DNA of 20,885 nucleotides from an uncultured Eubacteriales bacterium. GTDB taxonomy: Bacteria > Bacillota > Clostridia > Christensenellales > QALW01. Below are positions 1-8,028 of this stretch, piece after piece. A program made the position numbers and the translations under genes. The DNA is taken from assembly GCA_900547955.1 (NCBI GenBank), contig URIR01000035.1, forward strand, positions 1-20,885, given 5' to 3'. Numbering within the stretch: position 1 is the stretch's first letter; each line of letters begins with the position of its first letter. Below the pieces are notes generated by a model. It had not been told where the DNA came from. It made no database searches and saw only the letters and a program-made list of their open reading frames with translations.

Positions 1-120
1 GGAGCAGGCCGATTTTGCGGAGTAACCGGAAATAAAACCGGCGCCGCCCCCATTTTGTTTTTTTACACAATTAAAAATCTAGATTTATAATTATCGTAAT
101 AATATCTAAAATGATTTTAA
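1..120. other. left-edge non-coding sequence, possible end of upstream gene
   Basis: No complete gene is visible. One frame beginning at base 2 reads EQADFAE and then a stop at 23-25, which could be the last codons of a gene cut by the window edge. A short inverted repeat CCGG-aaataaaa-CCGG follows, then GCGCCGCCCCC and a T-rich run near 54-63, which looks like a terminator. The GCGCCGCCC string resembles the 3' outer arms of the two cloverleaf elements further on, so this could be the tail of a third copy whose left half lies outside the window. Both readings are weak. Confidence 0.25.
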
Positions 121-125
121 TAAGC

Positions 126-154
126 TTTACTTTTATTCTGCAACATAATATAAT
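126..154 (+). promoter_or_regulatory. sigma-A promoter of the GT-C gene
   Basis: TTTACT (126-131) and TATAAT (149-154) are separated by 17 bp and lie just upstream of the TTAGGAGG ribosome site of the gene at 184. Seen in the sequence; activity is inferred. Confidence 0.65.
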
Positions 155-183
155 GAAACAAATGGCTGCGTTAGGAGGATAAT

Positions 184-1683
184 GTGGAAAAAATAACTCG
201 TGCGCTTAGAGTTGTATTTTATTCGGCGTTTGTTTTAATAATTGGCTGTATTTTTATGTCCTCTATTATTAACGATTTTTCTCTGCTTACTTTAATAATT
301 CTGATTTTATTTATTCCGGGCATATATTTTATACGTCGGTTGATAATTAAATATGAGGTATTTTTTGAAAAGCATTATAAGATAATTCTTATAGCTTTTG
401 CAGCGTTTATGCTTGCGCTCCAATTAATATTCGGATATCTTTTGCGATTTACGCCGGCGTTTGATATGGACGCTATTTATGGAGGCGCCGTTGAATGGGT
501 CAATACGGGTACCTTTTCCAGCTATTATGATTATTATTATTTTTTTCCGAATAATTTAGGCGGTATGAGCTTATTGTACGTCTTTTTTAAATTAGCTTCT
601 TATATTGGAATAACTGATTATTTTGCGGTTGGTATGATAATGAATAGCGTTCTTTCTATATCCGCTATGCTCATATGCTTTTTGACTGCTAAAAAGCTGA
701 GCGGGATAAAAGAAGGGTTTTTAGTTCTAATATTCTTTTTAATATCCCTGCCGTTCTATTTTATTGCGCCTGCTTTTTATACTGATTCGCTGTCCCTTCT
801 CTTTCCAATACTTACAATCTTTCTAGCGTTAAAAGCGGGGGAAGCGGATAAAACCTGGAAATCAGCCGTTTGGTTCATACTTATGGGATTATCCTCAGCG
901 GCCGGCATGCTTATTAAGTCAACGGCTATTATAGCCTGTATCGCTGTGCTGATTGGCCTTATTATGAATAAGAAGCTGGTTAAAGCGCTTATATGCGGAT
1001 TGTGCTCGGCTGGAGTGGTGGCAGTATCCTTGTTTTGCTTTAACTCTTATTTTTCTGCAAATCATCTTACTGACGCCGAAAGGGCGCATGTGCAAAATAC
1101 TCCTTATACGCATTGGATAATGATGGGCTTAAAGGGTTCCGGAGGTTATAATGCTGCGGACTATGAATTTACAAGGTCGTTTGATGACCCTGAAGAGCGC
1201 AATAGGGCGATAAATGCTGAGATAGGCAGCCGCGTTTCAGAGCTGGGATTTACAGGGGTATTTAAGCTGGCGTGCGTAAAGGGTGGAATCAGTATGGGAA
1301 ACGGCACTTATGCTCTGTCAGATTTTTTAGATGATTCTCCTGTGCGGGAAAGCTTTCTGCATTCATTTCTGCTCTATTCCTCGCCCAATTATAAAATTTA
1401 CAGCGGCATATGCTGCGGTATTCATCTGGGAATAATGCTTTTAGCGGTATTCTCTGCAATAGAGGGGTTATTAAGAGCTGCCCGCGGAAAGGAGGAGAAG
1501 GCGGGCTTTATGGCGCCTTATATAGCTTTTTTTGGATTAGCGATATTTCTTTTAATGTGGGAAACCAGCGGACGATATATAACAAATTTTATTCCAGTAT
1601 TATTTATATGCGCGGCTTCGGGGCCTAAGCTTCTGGATAAAATTATTTTTAAGATAAAAAGGTATAAAAATTCTAATTTTTAA
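184..1683 (+). CDS. polytopic membrane GT-C/GT39-like glycosyltransferase
   Basis: A 499-residue integral membrane protein with about ten or more hydrophobic segments spread over its whole length. The architecture is that of GT-C fold glycosyltransferases (GT39/ArnT/PMT-like), which move sugar from a polyprenyl-phosphate carrier to an acceptor on the outer face of the membrane. After the second or third helix there is an acidic motif DMD (residues 94-96) followed by AIYGGA, where this fold keeps its catalytic acidic residue in the first large outer loop. An aromatic run (YYDYYYFFPN, about 114-123) follows. The start is GTG, chosen because TTAGGAGG lies 7 bases upstream and no better start exists. 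It has its own promoter. prs follows 73 bp later with a separate promoter. Sugar and acceptor cannot be predicted. A polymerase or flippase of the same fold is the main alternative. Confidence 0.75.
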   Translation: MEKITRALRVVFYSAFVLIIGCIFMSSIINDFSLLTLIILILFIPGIYFIRRLIIKYEVFFEKHYKIILIAFAAFMLALQLIFGYLLRFTPAFDMDAIYGGAVEWVNTGTFSSYYDYYYFFPNNLGGMSLLYVFFKLASYIGITDYFAVGMIMNSVLSISAMLICFLTAKKLSGIKEGFLVLIFFLISLPFYFIAPAFYTDSLSLLFPILTIFLALKAGEADKTWKSAVWFILMGLSSAAGMLIKSTAIIACIAVLIGLIMNKKLVKALICGLCSAGVVAVSLFCFNSYFSANHLTDAERAHVQNTPYTHWIMMGLKGSGGYNAADYEFTRSFDDPEERNRAINAEIGSRVSELGFTGVFKLACVKGGISMGNGTYALSDFLDDSPVRESFLHSFLLYSSPNYKIYSGICCGIHLGIMLLAVFSAIEGLLRAARGKEEKAGFMAPYIAFFGLAIFLLMWETSGRYITNFIPVLFICAASGPKLLDKIIFKIKRYKNSNF

Positions 1684-1690
1684 TCTTTCG

Positions 1691-1719
1691 TTTACAAATT
1701 ACACGCTTTGTAGTAAAAT
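1691..1719 (+). promoter_or_regulatory. sigma-A promoter of prs
   Basis: TTTACA (1691-1696) and TAAAAT (1714-1719) with a 17 bp spacer, lying 37 bp before the prs start. This separates prs transcription from the upstream glycosyltransferase gene. Confidence 0.6.
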
Positions 1720-1756
1720 AAAACCGAAAGTTGACATGCTTTTAAGGAGGATTAAT

Positions 1757-2929
1757 ATGCCTGATTTTTTGGATGAATTTGAATCCATACCTGTAGGCTC
1801 ATTGGGAATTATAGCTATGCATGGCTGTGAGGAGCTGGGCAGCAAGATTGACGGTTATTTAGTTAAATGGAGGGCTCAAAGGGAAAACGAGCATAAAGGC
1901 ACTATAGCGTTTGCAGGATACCAAAGGGATACTTATCTTATTAACGCCGTTTGCCCCCGTTTTGGAACGGGTGAAGCAAAGGGCGTTATCCGTCAGTCGG
2001 TTCGCGGCTATGACATTTATATAATATCCGATGTGTTTAATCAGGGATGCACATATAAAATGTATGGCAAAGAGGTGCCGATGAGTCCAGACGACCATTA
2101 TCAGGACCTTAAACGCATAATAGCGGCTATAGGCGGCAAGGCCAGACGTATCACAGTTATGATGCCTATGCTTTATGAGAGCAGGCAGCATAAGCGTTCT
2201 GCAAGAGAGTCGCTTGACTGCGCGCTTGCGCTCCAGGAGCTGGTTTCTATGGGAGTGGAAAATATAATAACCTTTGACGCTCACGACGCGCGCGTGCAGA
2301 ATTCAATACCTCTAAGCGGCTTTGAAAATGTTCAGCCTACATATCAGATGATTAAGGCGCTCTATAATACTATACCCGATTTGAAGATTGACAGCGAACA
2401 TATGATGATTATCAGTCCGGATGAGGGCGGCATGTCCAGATGTATATATTTCTCTTCGGTTTTAGGGCTGGATTTGGGTATGTTTTATAAGCGCCGCGAT
2501 TATTCAGTTATAATTAACGGCCGGAATCCTATTGTTGAACATGAATTTTTAGGCGATAACGTTGAAGGTAAGGATGTTATTATTGTTGACGATATGATTT
2601 CCTCGGGAGATTCAGTATTGGATATTGCTGCTAAGCTGAAGGCTATGAAGGTAAAGAGAATATTCATATGCGTTTCTTTCGGGCTTTTTGTAGACGGTCT
2701 GGATAATTTCGACAGGGCGTATAACGAGGGCATGTTTGATATGGTGTTTACTACTAATCTTACATATCGTACACCTGAATTATTGGCTAGACCATGGTAT
2801 AAATCAGTAGATATGTCTAAATATATGTCGTATATAATTGACAATCTTAATCATGATGCATCTATCAGCGGCTTATTGAATCCTTCGCAGAAAATACACG
2901 ATTTGCTTGCTAAAAATAAGGCTAAATAG
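1757..2929 (+). CDS. prs: ribose-phosphate pyrophosphokinase (PRPP synthetase), long form
   Basis: Makes PRPP from ribose 5-phosphate and ATP, the precursor of nucleotides, histidine, tryptophan and NAD; cytoplasmic. The fold is the tandem phosphoribosyltransferase repeat. The PRPP-binding loop VDDMISSGDS is at residues 277-286, and FDAHDARVQN (173-182) corresponds to the conserved D-x-H segment of Prs. Arg/His-rich ESRQHKRSARES (141-152) occupies the ATP-binding region. At 390 residues it is clearly longer than the usual roughly 315 of bacterial Prs, with extra sequence at both the N-terminus and the C-terminus (residues 340-390). An upstream in-frame ATG exists at 1736, but AAGGAGG at 1744-1750 sits 6 bases before the ATG at 1757, so that start is used. 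A cloverleaf element begins 13 bp after the stop. Confidence 0.88.
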   Translation: MPDFLDEFESIPVGSLGIIAMHGCEELGSKIDGYLVKWRAQRENEHKGTIAFAGYQRDTYLINAVCPRFGTGEAKGVIRQSVRGYDIYIISDVFNQGCTYKMYGKEVPMSPDDHYQDLKRIIAAIGGKARRITVMMPMLYESRQHKRSARESLDCALALQELVSMGVENIITFDAHDARVQNSIPLSGFENVQPTYQMIKALYNTIPDLKIDSEHMMIISPDEGGMSRCIYFSSVLGLDLGMFYKRRDYSVIINGRNPIVEHEFLGDNVEGKDVIIVDDMISSGDSVLDIAAKLKAMKVKRIFICVSFGLFVDGLDNFDRAYNEGMFDMVFTTNLTYRTPELLARPWYKSVDMSKYMSYIIDNLNHDASISGLLNPSQKIHDLLAKNKAK

Positions 2930-2941
2930 AGCTTGAATTGT

Positions 2942-3078
2942 AAAACGGGCAGCGCGCCGAGCGGCCTTGTGCCGCTCGGCAAGGCTCGGTCTTTTTTGTA
3001 AAGCTTTGCTTTACAAAAAAGACCGAGCCTTTTGCATTCGGCGCCATTGAGGCGCCAAATGCAAGCGCCGCCCGTTTT
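2942..3078. repeat. cloverleaf palindromic element 1 (four-way junction, 137 bp)
   Basis: An outer stem 2942-2955 / 3065-3078 (14 bp, one A-C mismatch, AAAACGGGC at its base) encloses three hairpins that follow each other with no unpaired base. They are 2956-2980 (10 bp stem, loop CTTGT), 2981-3031 (perfect 24 bp stem, loop TTT) and 3032-3064 (14 bp stem with one C-A mismatch, loop ATTGA). Only the three loops and two mismatches are unpaired. It lies between the convergent prs and DUF3795-type genes. The outer stem ends in T5 on the plus strand and T4 on the minus strand, so it can serve as a bidirectional terminator, but the multi-arm design goes far beyond a simple terminator. It shares GCGCCGCC in the right outer arm, and a TTT triloop in a central arm, with the element at 9888-10130. 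Confidence 0.9.
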
Positions 3079-3091
3079 TATTTCGTTAATT

Positions 3092-3535
3092 TTAAAAAGA
3101 GGTTTTTCTCTTTTGATATAGAATAATTTCAGGGCTTTCGCCATTGCAGCCATATTGGCATACAAGCATAATACTGCTGTCGGCTACAATTCCATAACAT
3201 CTGCTGCTGCCCTCTATTTCTATTTGATTTCCCCAGTATATGTTATTATCCTTGAGCAGCTTGACCGAGAGTCCGTTAGGGAGCGGGTATTCCAAATTAA
3301 CATAGTCGCCGTTAAGCAAATTAAGCTCTTCGACCTTCAGCCCTTTAATTTTAAGCATATTAAATTCATTAATCAATTGGTTTTTCAAGCGCAGAAATTC
3401 TTTAGGGCCGCCTTGTTTGAAAGCTTCGGCGGCAACGCATGTCCCGCCGAAGGGATGGCCGCTGGATTTTTCACATCCGCCGCATTCTGCGTTTTTGCTG
3501 CATTTACTGCAACAATCTATACCGCATATGGACAT
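3092..3535 (-). CDS. Cys-rich DUF3795-type protein
   Basis: A 147-residue protein beginning MSICGIDC, with an N-terminal cysteine cluster (C-x4-C-C-x2-C-x5-C-x2-C, then GHPFGGTC) within its first 35 residues. This pattern is typical of small DUF3795-type proteins and suggests metal binding. The rest is a predicted alpha/beta domain containing EYPLPNGLSVKLL and ending PEIILYQKRK. Function is not known; I recognise the family from memory, not by search. The start was placed at 3535 because the Cys motif begins there in relatives and GAGG lies 11 bases upstream. In-frame starts at 3577 and 3637 would add 14 or 34 residues lacking family-like sequence and have no ribosome site at proper spacing. 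It is transcribed toward prs, with cloverleaf element 1 between the two stop codons. Confidence 0.7.
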   Translation of the reverse strand: MSICGIDCCSKCSKNAECGGCEKSSGHPFGGTCVAAEAFKQGGPKEFLRLKNQLINEFNMLKIKGLKVEELNLLNGDYVNLEYPLPNGLSVKLLKDNNIYWGNQIEIEGSSRCYGIVADSSIMLVCQYGCNGESPEIILYQKRKTSF

Positions 3536-3687
3536 TCTTAAATATACCTCAGCATTTTTATTGATGTTTTTTAACATCTGCAAACGGGAGCGGCGCGTTC
3601 CGGGCCAGGCTATTCCAGCCATTTTCTGCATTATCATCAGCTTGCGTGCGTCTTAAAAGAACTGTATCTCCTCCGTTTGCCAAAGCT

Positions 3688-3716
3688 ATTATAGCATGGC
3701 GCAAATATATTGTCTA
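3688..3716 (-). promoter_or_regulatory. sigma-A promoter of the DUF3795-type gene
   Basis: Read on the minus strand: TAGACA (complement of 3711-3716), 17 bp spacer, TATAAT (complement of 3688-3693), preceded by TGC as an extended -10. Transcription would start near 3681. Confidence 0.65.
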
Positions 3717-3905
3717 TATATAAACGGCTATGAATATGCGATACGCCCGGGGCTTGGAGCGCTTTTTCTCATAACAGCATGACAATGCGGAATATAGGCG
3801 GGTATTTTGTAAAAACGCATTATACTTCGATTATATTGTCTAGGCAAAGTAAATATCTAAAGAAATTTTAATATGCAATTTGTGCTTTTAAATAAATGTG
3901 ATTTA

Positions 3906-3914
3906 TGGTAAAAT
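3906..3914 (+). promoter_or_regulatory. extended -10 promoter of trxB
   Basis: TGG-TAAAAT (3906-3914) is an extended -10 box lying 33 bp before the trxB start. The -35 region is poor (only TTTTAA near 3887), which is usual for extended -10 promoters. Confidence 0.45.
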
Positions 3915-3946
3915 AAAAATAATAAGCTATCCTTAAGGAGGCAAAT

Positions 3947-4861
3947 ATGAAAGACGTATTAATAATAGGCGCCGGCCCTGCCGGGCTTACCGCCGGAATA
4001 TACTGCTGCCGCGCAGGCCTGGATACGGCTGTTATAGAAAAACAGTACGCCGGCGGTCAGGCGTTTAATACCGACCTTATAGAAAATTATCCCGGATTTC
4101 CCGACGGTATAAGCGGTCAGGAGCTGTCTGCGCTTATGGAAAGCCAGGCCAGGCGGCTGGGGTGCGAAATAATATCCGACCAAGCTCTTTCAATAGAGAC
4201 GGGAAAGAATTTTATCGTTAAAATGCATTCCTCTTCGGAAGAAGGCCGCGCCGTAATTTTATGCATGGGCGCTTCTCCCAGAAGCCTCGGGCTGGAAAAT
4301 GAGGAGGATTATATAGGACACGGGCTGTCTTATTGCGCCGTATGCGACGGGTTCTTTTTCAAAGGAAAGGACGTCGCCGTGATAGGGGGCGGGGATACTG
4401 CCTTAGGGGACGCGCTTTATCTTTCAAAATTTGCGCATAGGGTATATCTTATACACAGGCGCGGCCAATTAAGGGGAGCTAAATTGCTGCAGGAGCGAAT
4501 TGCGGATAATGATAAAATTGAATTTGTGCCCGATACTGTTGTGGTTCAGCTTCAGGGTCGGCCCAATCTCAGTTCTATTATGACGTTAAATAAAATCAGC
4601 GGGCTTCAGCGGGAAATTGAGGTGCAGGGAGTTTTTGTTGCCGTAGGCAATAAGCCGGATACCGATATGCTGCGCGGCAAGGTGGATTTGGACCAGAACG
4701 GCTATATTATAGCCGACCAGGAGCTGCGCACGTCTGTTCCGGGCATATTTGCCGCAGGGGATAATCGTCAAAAGCGTCTCAGACAGATTGTAACCGCTGC
4801 TTCGGACGGAGCCTTGGCAGCAGAGAGCGCGATTGAATATATTAATAATCTGAAGAAATAA
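3947..4861 (+). CDS. trxB: thioredoxin reductase
   Basis: An FAD- and NADPH-dependent flavoprotein that reduces thioredoxin; cytoplasmic, normally a dimer. Length is 304 residues, normal for the low-molecular-weight class. The FAD-binding GAGPAG is at residues 8-13. The redox-active CAVC (130-133) is followed by DG, the NADPH-binding GGGDTA is at 147-152, and HRR (170-172) carries the arginines that select NADPH. The C-terminal FAD motif GIFAAGDNR is near the end. Ribosome site AAGGAGG lies 7 bases before the ATG. glmM follows after 45 bp with no terminator between, so the two are probably cotranscribed. No thioredoxin gene is present nearby. The related ferredoxin-dependent flavin thioredoxin reductases are an alternative, but the HRR motif favours NADPH use. 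Confidence 0.9.
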   Translation: MKDVLIIGAGPAGLTAGIYCCRAGLDTAVIEKQYAGGQAFNTDLIENYPGFPDGISGQELSALMESQARRLGCEIISDQALSIETGKNFIVKMHSSSEEGRAVILCMGASPRSLGLENEEDYIGHGLSYCAVCDGFFFKGKDVAVIGGGDTALGDALYLSKFAHRVYLIHRRGQLRGAKLLQERIADNDKIEFVPDTVVVQLQGRPNLSSIMTLNKISGLQREIEVQGVFVAVGNKPDTDMLRGKVDLDQNGYIIADQELRTSVPGIFAAGDNRQKRLRQIVTAASDGALAAESAIEYINNLKK

Positions 4862-4906
4862 TATTTTTGACTCAGTATAAAATATTATAATCATGGAGTA
4901 GAAATT

Positions 4907-6265
4907 ATGAAAAAGCTTTTTGGAACAGACGGAGTAAGAGGAGTGGCCAACAGCGAGCTGACAGCTGAATTGGCCTATGAGCTTGGACGGGCGGGCGCGT
5001 TTGTGTTAACAAGCGCCATACATAAACCCAGGATATTAGTAGGAAGAGATACGCGTGTATCAGGTCATATGCTGGAGGCGGCGCTTATAGCCGGAATAAT
5101 GAGCGTGGGCGCCGACGTTATCCCAGTAGGAGTAATTCCTACTCCAGGCATAGCGTTTCTTACCAGATATTATTCCTGCGACGCCGGAGTAATGATAAGC
5201 GCGTCTCATAATCCTATGGAGGATAACGGCATTAAGTTTTTTGACGCCTATGGATATAAGCTTCCTGATGCGCTGGAGGAGCGTATTGAAAAAATCATTT
5301 TGGAAAAGCAGGAGCTGCCCAGGCCGGTAGGAGAGAATCTGGGACGTTTGATAAAATTAAAGAATCCTAAGCGGGATTATATGGATTTTTTGCTTGAAAC
5401 CATAGACGTGCGACTGGACGGCTTAAAGCTGGTGCTTGACTGCGCGAACGGCGCAAGCTCTGAAATAGCGCCCTTGCTTTTTGAGGAGCTGGGCGCGGAG
5501 GTGCTGCCTTTTTATAATAATCCCGACGGGCATAATATAAATAAGAACTGCGGCTCTACGCATCCTGACCGTATCAGCGAGCTTGTGGTAGAGCAGGGCG
5601 CTGACGCAGGGCTGGCCTTTGACGGGGATGCTGATAGGCTTATTGCCTGCGATGAGCGGGGCGGAGAAATTGACGGGGACCATATTCTGGCCGTGTGCGC
5701 GCTGGCCCTTAATAGGGAAGGAAGGCTGGCGGGCAATACCGTAGTGGGCACCGTTATGAGCAATATGGGCTTGGAAAAGGCACTTAAGCAGCAGAATATT
5801 CAGCTTGAAAAGACGGGCGTAGGGGATAGGTATGTTTTGGAGCAGATGCTCGCTCACAAATATACGATAGGGGGAGAAAAATCCGGTCATATAATATTTT
5901 TGGATTATAATACTACGGGAGACGGTATGCTTTCGGCGCTTCAATTGCTGCGCGCTAAAGTAAAAAGCGGGCTGGAGATGAGTAAGCTGGTCAGCGTGAT
6001 GCGAAATATGCCTCAGATTATTGTGAACGTTATGGTGGATAACGCCTGCAAAAACAATTTCAGCGAATATCCGGAGGTGGCTGAGGCTATAACTGAGGCA
6101 GAGCTGCGTTTAGGCGAGAGAGGCAGGGTGTTGGTGCGCGCTTCGGGTACGGAGCCTTTAATACGCATAATGCTGGAAGGAGAAAATAAGGGAGAAATTA
6201 ATGCGCTAGCGCTGAATATTGCTGAAAAAATGGTTAAGGCTATGAATGCGAAAATAAAAAAATAA
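4907..6265 (+). CDS. glmM: phosphoglucosamine mutase
   Basis: Converts glucosamine 6-phosphate to glucosamine 1-phosphate on the way to UDP-GlcNAc for peptidoglycan; cytoplasmic. It is 452 residues, the usual length. It opens with FGTDGVRG (residues 5-12). The phosphoserine loop ISASHNP has its active Ser at residue 100, the Mg-binding DGDADR is at 239-244, and the C-terminal phosphate-binding RASGTEP is near residue 410. The SASHNP context and the FGTDGVRG start distinguish GlmM from phosphomannomutases. The ribosome site is modest (GGAG at 4895-4898, 8 bases before the ATG). It probably shares the trxB promoter. The bidirectional terminator at 6296-6342 separates it from convergent rho. Confidence 0.92.
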   Translation: MKKLFGTDGVRGVANSELTAELAYELGRAGAFVLTSAIHKPRILVGRDTRVSGHMLEAALIAGIMSVGADVIPVGVIPTPGIAFLTRYYSCDAGVMISASHNPMEDNGIKFFDAYGYKLPDALEERIEKIILEKQELPRPVGENLGRLIKLKNPKRDYMDFLLETIDVRLDGLKLVLDCANGASSEIAPLLFEELGAEVLPFYNNPDGHNINKNCGSTHPDRISELVVEQGADAGLAFDGDADRLIACDERGGEIDGDHILAVCALALNREGRLAGNTVVGTVMSNMGLEKALKQQNIQLEKTGVGDRYVLEQMLAHKYTIGGEKSGHIIFLDYNTTGDGMLSALQLLRAKVKSGLEMSKLVSVMRNMPQIIVNVMVDNACKNNFSEYPEVAEAITEAELRLGERGRVLVRASGTEPLIRIMLEGENKGEINALALNIAEKMVKAMNAKIKK

Positions 6266-6295
6266 TGACTTTTATTATATTGCGCTTTGCATATA

Positions 6296-6342
6296 AAACA
6301 TGGAGGCTACGAGATTGATGAGTTCTCGTAGCCTCCATGTTT
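6296..6342. terminator. bidirectional terminator between glmM and rho
   Basis: A perfect 19 bp inverted repeat (6296-6314 / 6324-6342, arms AAACATGGAGGCTACGAGA) with a 9-base loop. It is followed by TTTATTTT on the plus strand and by TTTATAT-type sequence on the minus strand. It sits between two convergent stop codons. Confidence 0.9.
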
Positions 6343-6354
6343 ATTTTAAGTAAT

Positions 6355-8028
6355 TTAATTTTTGGTCATCTGATAGCCCTCTTTTTCCATAAGCGCTATC
6401 CAGCCCTTAAGCCGCTGCAGGAATTGCTGGTTGTCTTCTGTACGGGACATAGTGGCTATAAGCTGTTCGGTAGCGTTGTCCGGATTGGAGGAGAGCAAAT
6501 TGCGTATTGAGTTTATGCCCTCCAGTTCCTCCTGGGATAATAACAATTCTTCACGCCGGGTGCCTGATTTGCTTATATCAATTGCGGGGAACACACGCTT
6601 TTCCTGCAATTTTCTATCCAGCTTTATTTCCATATTGCCGGTACCCTTAAATTCTTCAAATATTACTTCATCCATTCTGGAGCCTGTTTCCACCAGCGCC
6701 GTGGCGATGATAGTCAGGCTGCCGCCGTTTTCAATATTGCGGGCTGCGCCGAAAAATTTCTTAGGCTTATGAAGCGCGCCCGGATCCAGGCCGCCCGAAA
6801 GAGTTCTGCCTGTAGGAGGAATGGCGAGGTTATATGCGCGCGTAAGCCTGGTAAGGGAATCCAAAAGAATTACTACGTCCTTGCCGTGCTCTACCAGACG
6901 TTTTGCGCGTTCAAGGGCAAATTCCGCAATTTTGGCATGATTTTCAGGCAATTCGTCAAATGTGGAATACAGAACGTCGCCGTCTATTGAACGCTGCATA
7001 TCGGTAACTTCTTCAGGACGCTCGTCAATAAGCAGCACTATAAGTTCGATATCAGGATTATTAACGCTTATAGAATTGGCAAGCTTTTTAAGCAGCGTAG
7101 TTTTTCCGGCCTTGGGAGGCGCGACTATCATACCGCGCTGGCCCTTGCCTATGGGCGAGATAAGGTCTATGAGCCTTATGGCTAAATCGTGCTTGTTATT
7201 TTCATTCTCCAGACGCAGTCTTTCATCAGGAAATATTGGAATAAGATTTTCAAATGGAGTACGGTTAATTGCTTCTTCGGGGGGCAGACCGTTTATTTCG
7301 GTAACATATAATAGAGCCAATATTTTTTCGCCCTCTTTGACCGGACGTGTTTTGCCTCGTACAAGGTCGCCGGTACGCAGGCAGAAGCGGCGTATCTGCG
7401 CAATGGAAACGTATACGTCCCGGCCCTCGGTAAAATCATCTACCTTAAACTGTGTAGCGCGCAGAAAGCCGTAGCCGTCGTTGTGCACGTCTAAAATACC
7501 GCAGCAGTCTCCGCATTCGCCGCTGTTCAGCATTTCGGGCACGGCAGGATTGGAGGTTCCGTATTCCTTGTTGTAGTAGGTGTTTTCAGGCCTTTGCATA
7601 TTATTGGGACGGTTGTAATGATTATAAGTTCTGGGACGGCCGTTGAAATTTTTATAGTTTGGACGATAGGTTGAACGGCTGGGCGCATAGGAATACTGAT
7701 TGACTGCGGCGTCGGCCGGCTGATTGGATTCCTCGCGGGGCTGATAATTATTTTCAGCGTTAAAATTATTTGAATATTGAGATGGGGCGGGCTGAATATT
7801 ATTAATTGGACTGTCTTCGGTTGGATAGGAGGGAATGGCGTTCTCCGGAGCTTGAGGCTTGTGAAAGGCGGCTTGGCTGCTTTCAGAGGAAGCTTCAAAA
7901 CTGAGCTTTTCGGCCAGCTTTTCTATAAGCTGAGCTTTATTCAGGGTAGTAGGAGAATGAACCCCTTTTTCCTTCGCTAACGCTCTTAACTGAATTATAG
8001 TCATGGATTTAAGTTGGTTGATATCCAT
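6355..8028 (-). CDS. rho: transcription termination factor Rho with prion-like insertion
   Basis: Hexameric RNA-dependent ATPase that terminates transcription and RNA. Domains over 557 residues: an N-terminal SAP-like Rho_N helix bundle (about 1-42), a disordered insertion (about 47-163), the cold-shock-like RNA-binding domain starting at GILDVHNDGYGFLR (about 177-250), and the RecA-type motor. Walker A is APPKAGKTT (303-311) and Walker B is VVILLDSLTR. The Q-loop/R-loop region SGGLDPGALHKPKKFFGAARN and the arginine-finger segment ETGSRMDEVIFEEFKGTGN are intact, so it should be active. Residues 76-160 contain 19 Asn, 11 Tyr and 6 Gln, unlike the compact E. coli protein. Three cysteines (C172, C175, C176) precede the RNA-binding domain. 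The start is at 8028 because GGAGG lies 8 bases upstream; the in-frame ATG at 8058 lacks one. Confidence 0.93.
   Translation of the reverse strand: MDINQLKSMTIIQLRALAKEKGVHSPTTLNKAQLIEKLAEKLSFEASSESSQAAFHKPQAPENAIPSYPTEDSPINNIQPAPSQYSNNFNAENNYQPREESNQPADAAVNQYSYAPSRSTYRPNYKNFNGRPRTYNHYNRPNNMQRPENTYYNKEYGTSNPAVPEMLNSGECGDCCGILDVHNDGYGFLRATQFKVDDFTEGRDVYVSIAQIRRFCLRTGDLVRGKTRPVKEGEKILALLYVTEINGLPPEEAINRTPFENLIPIFPDERLRLENENNKHDLAIRLIDLISPIGKGQRGMIVAPPKAGKTTLLKKLANSISVNNPDIELIVLLIDERPEEVTDMQRSIDGDVLYSTFDELPENHAKIAEFALERAKRLVEHGKDVVILLDSLTRLTRAYNLAIPPTGRTLSGGLDPGALHKPKKFFGAARNIENGGSLTIIATALVETGSRMDEVIFEEFKGTGNMEIKLDRKLQEKRVFPAIDISKSGTRREELLLSQEELEGINSIRNLLSSNPDNATEQLIATMSRTEDNQQFLQRLKGWIALMEKEGYQMTKN

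Larger units (their letters stand above)
3536..3946. other. divergent intergenic region between the DUF3795-type gene and trxB
   Basis: Holds the minus-strand promoter and roughly 146-base leader of the DUF3795-type gene and the plus-strand promoter of trxB. The leader contains a GATGTT-aaaa-AACATC hairpin (3563-3578) and a stranded ribosome-site-like GGAGGAG (plus 3668-3674) with no start codon at normal distance. Between 3720 and 3880 I see no gene, RNA or repeat. Confidence 0.5.

Noticed and set aside
6431..7980. Several plus-strand open frames antisense to rho
   Set aside because: They lie entirely inside a well-supported rho gene, have no ribosome sites and Ser/Leu-rich compositions typical of antisense reading.
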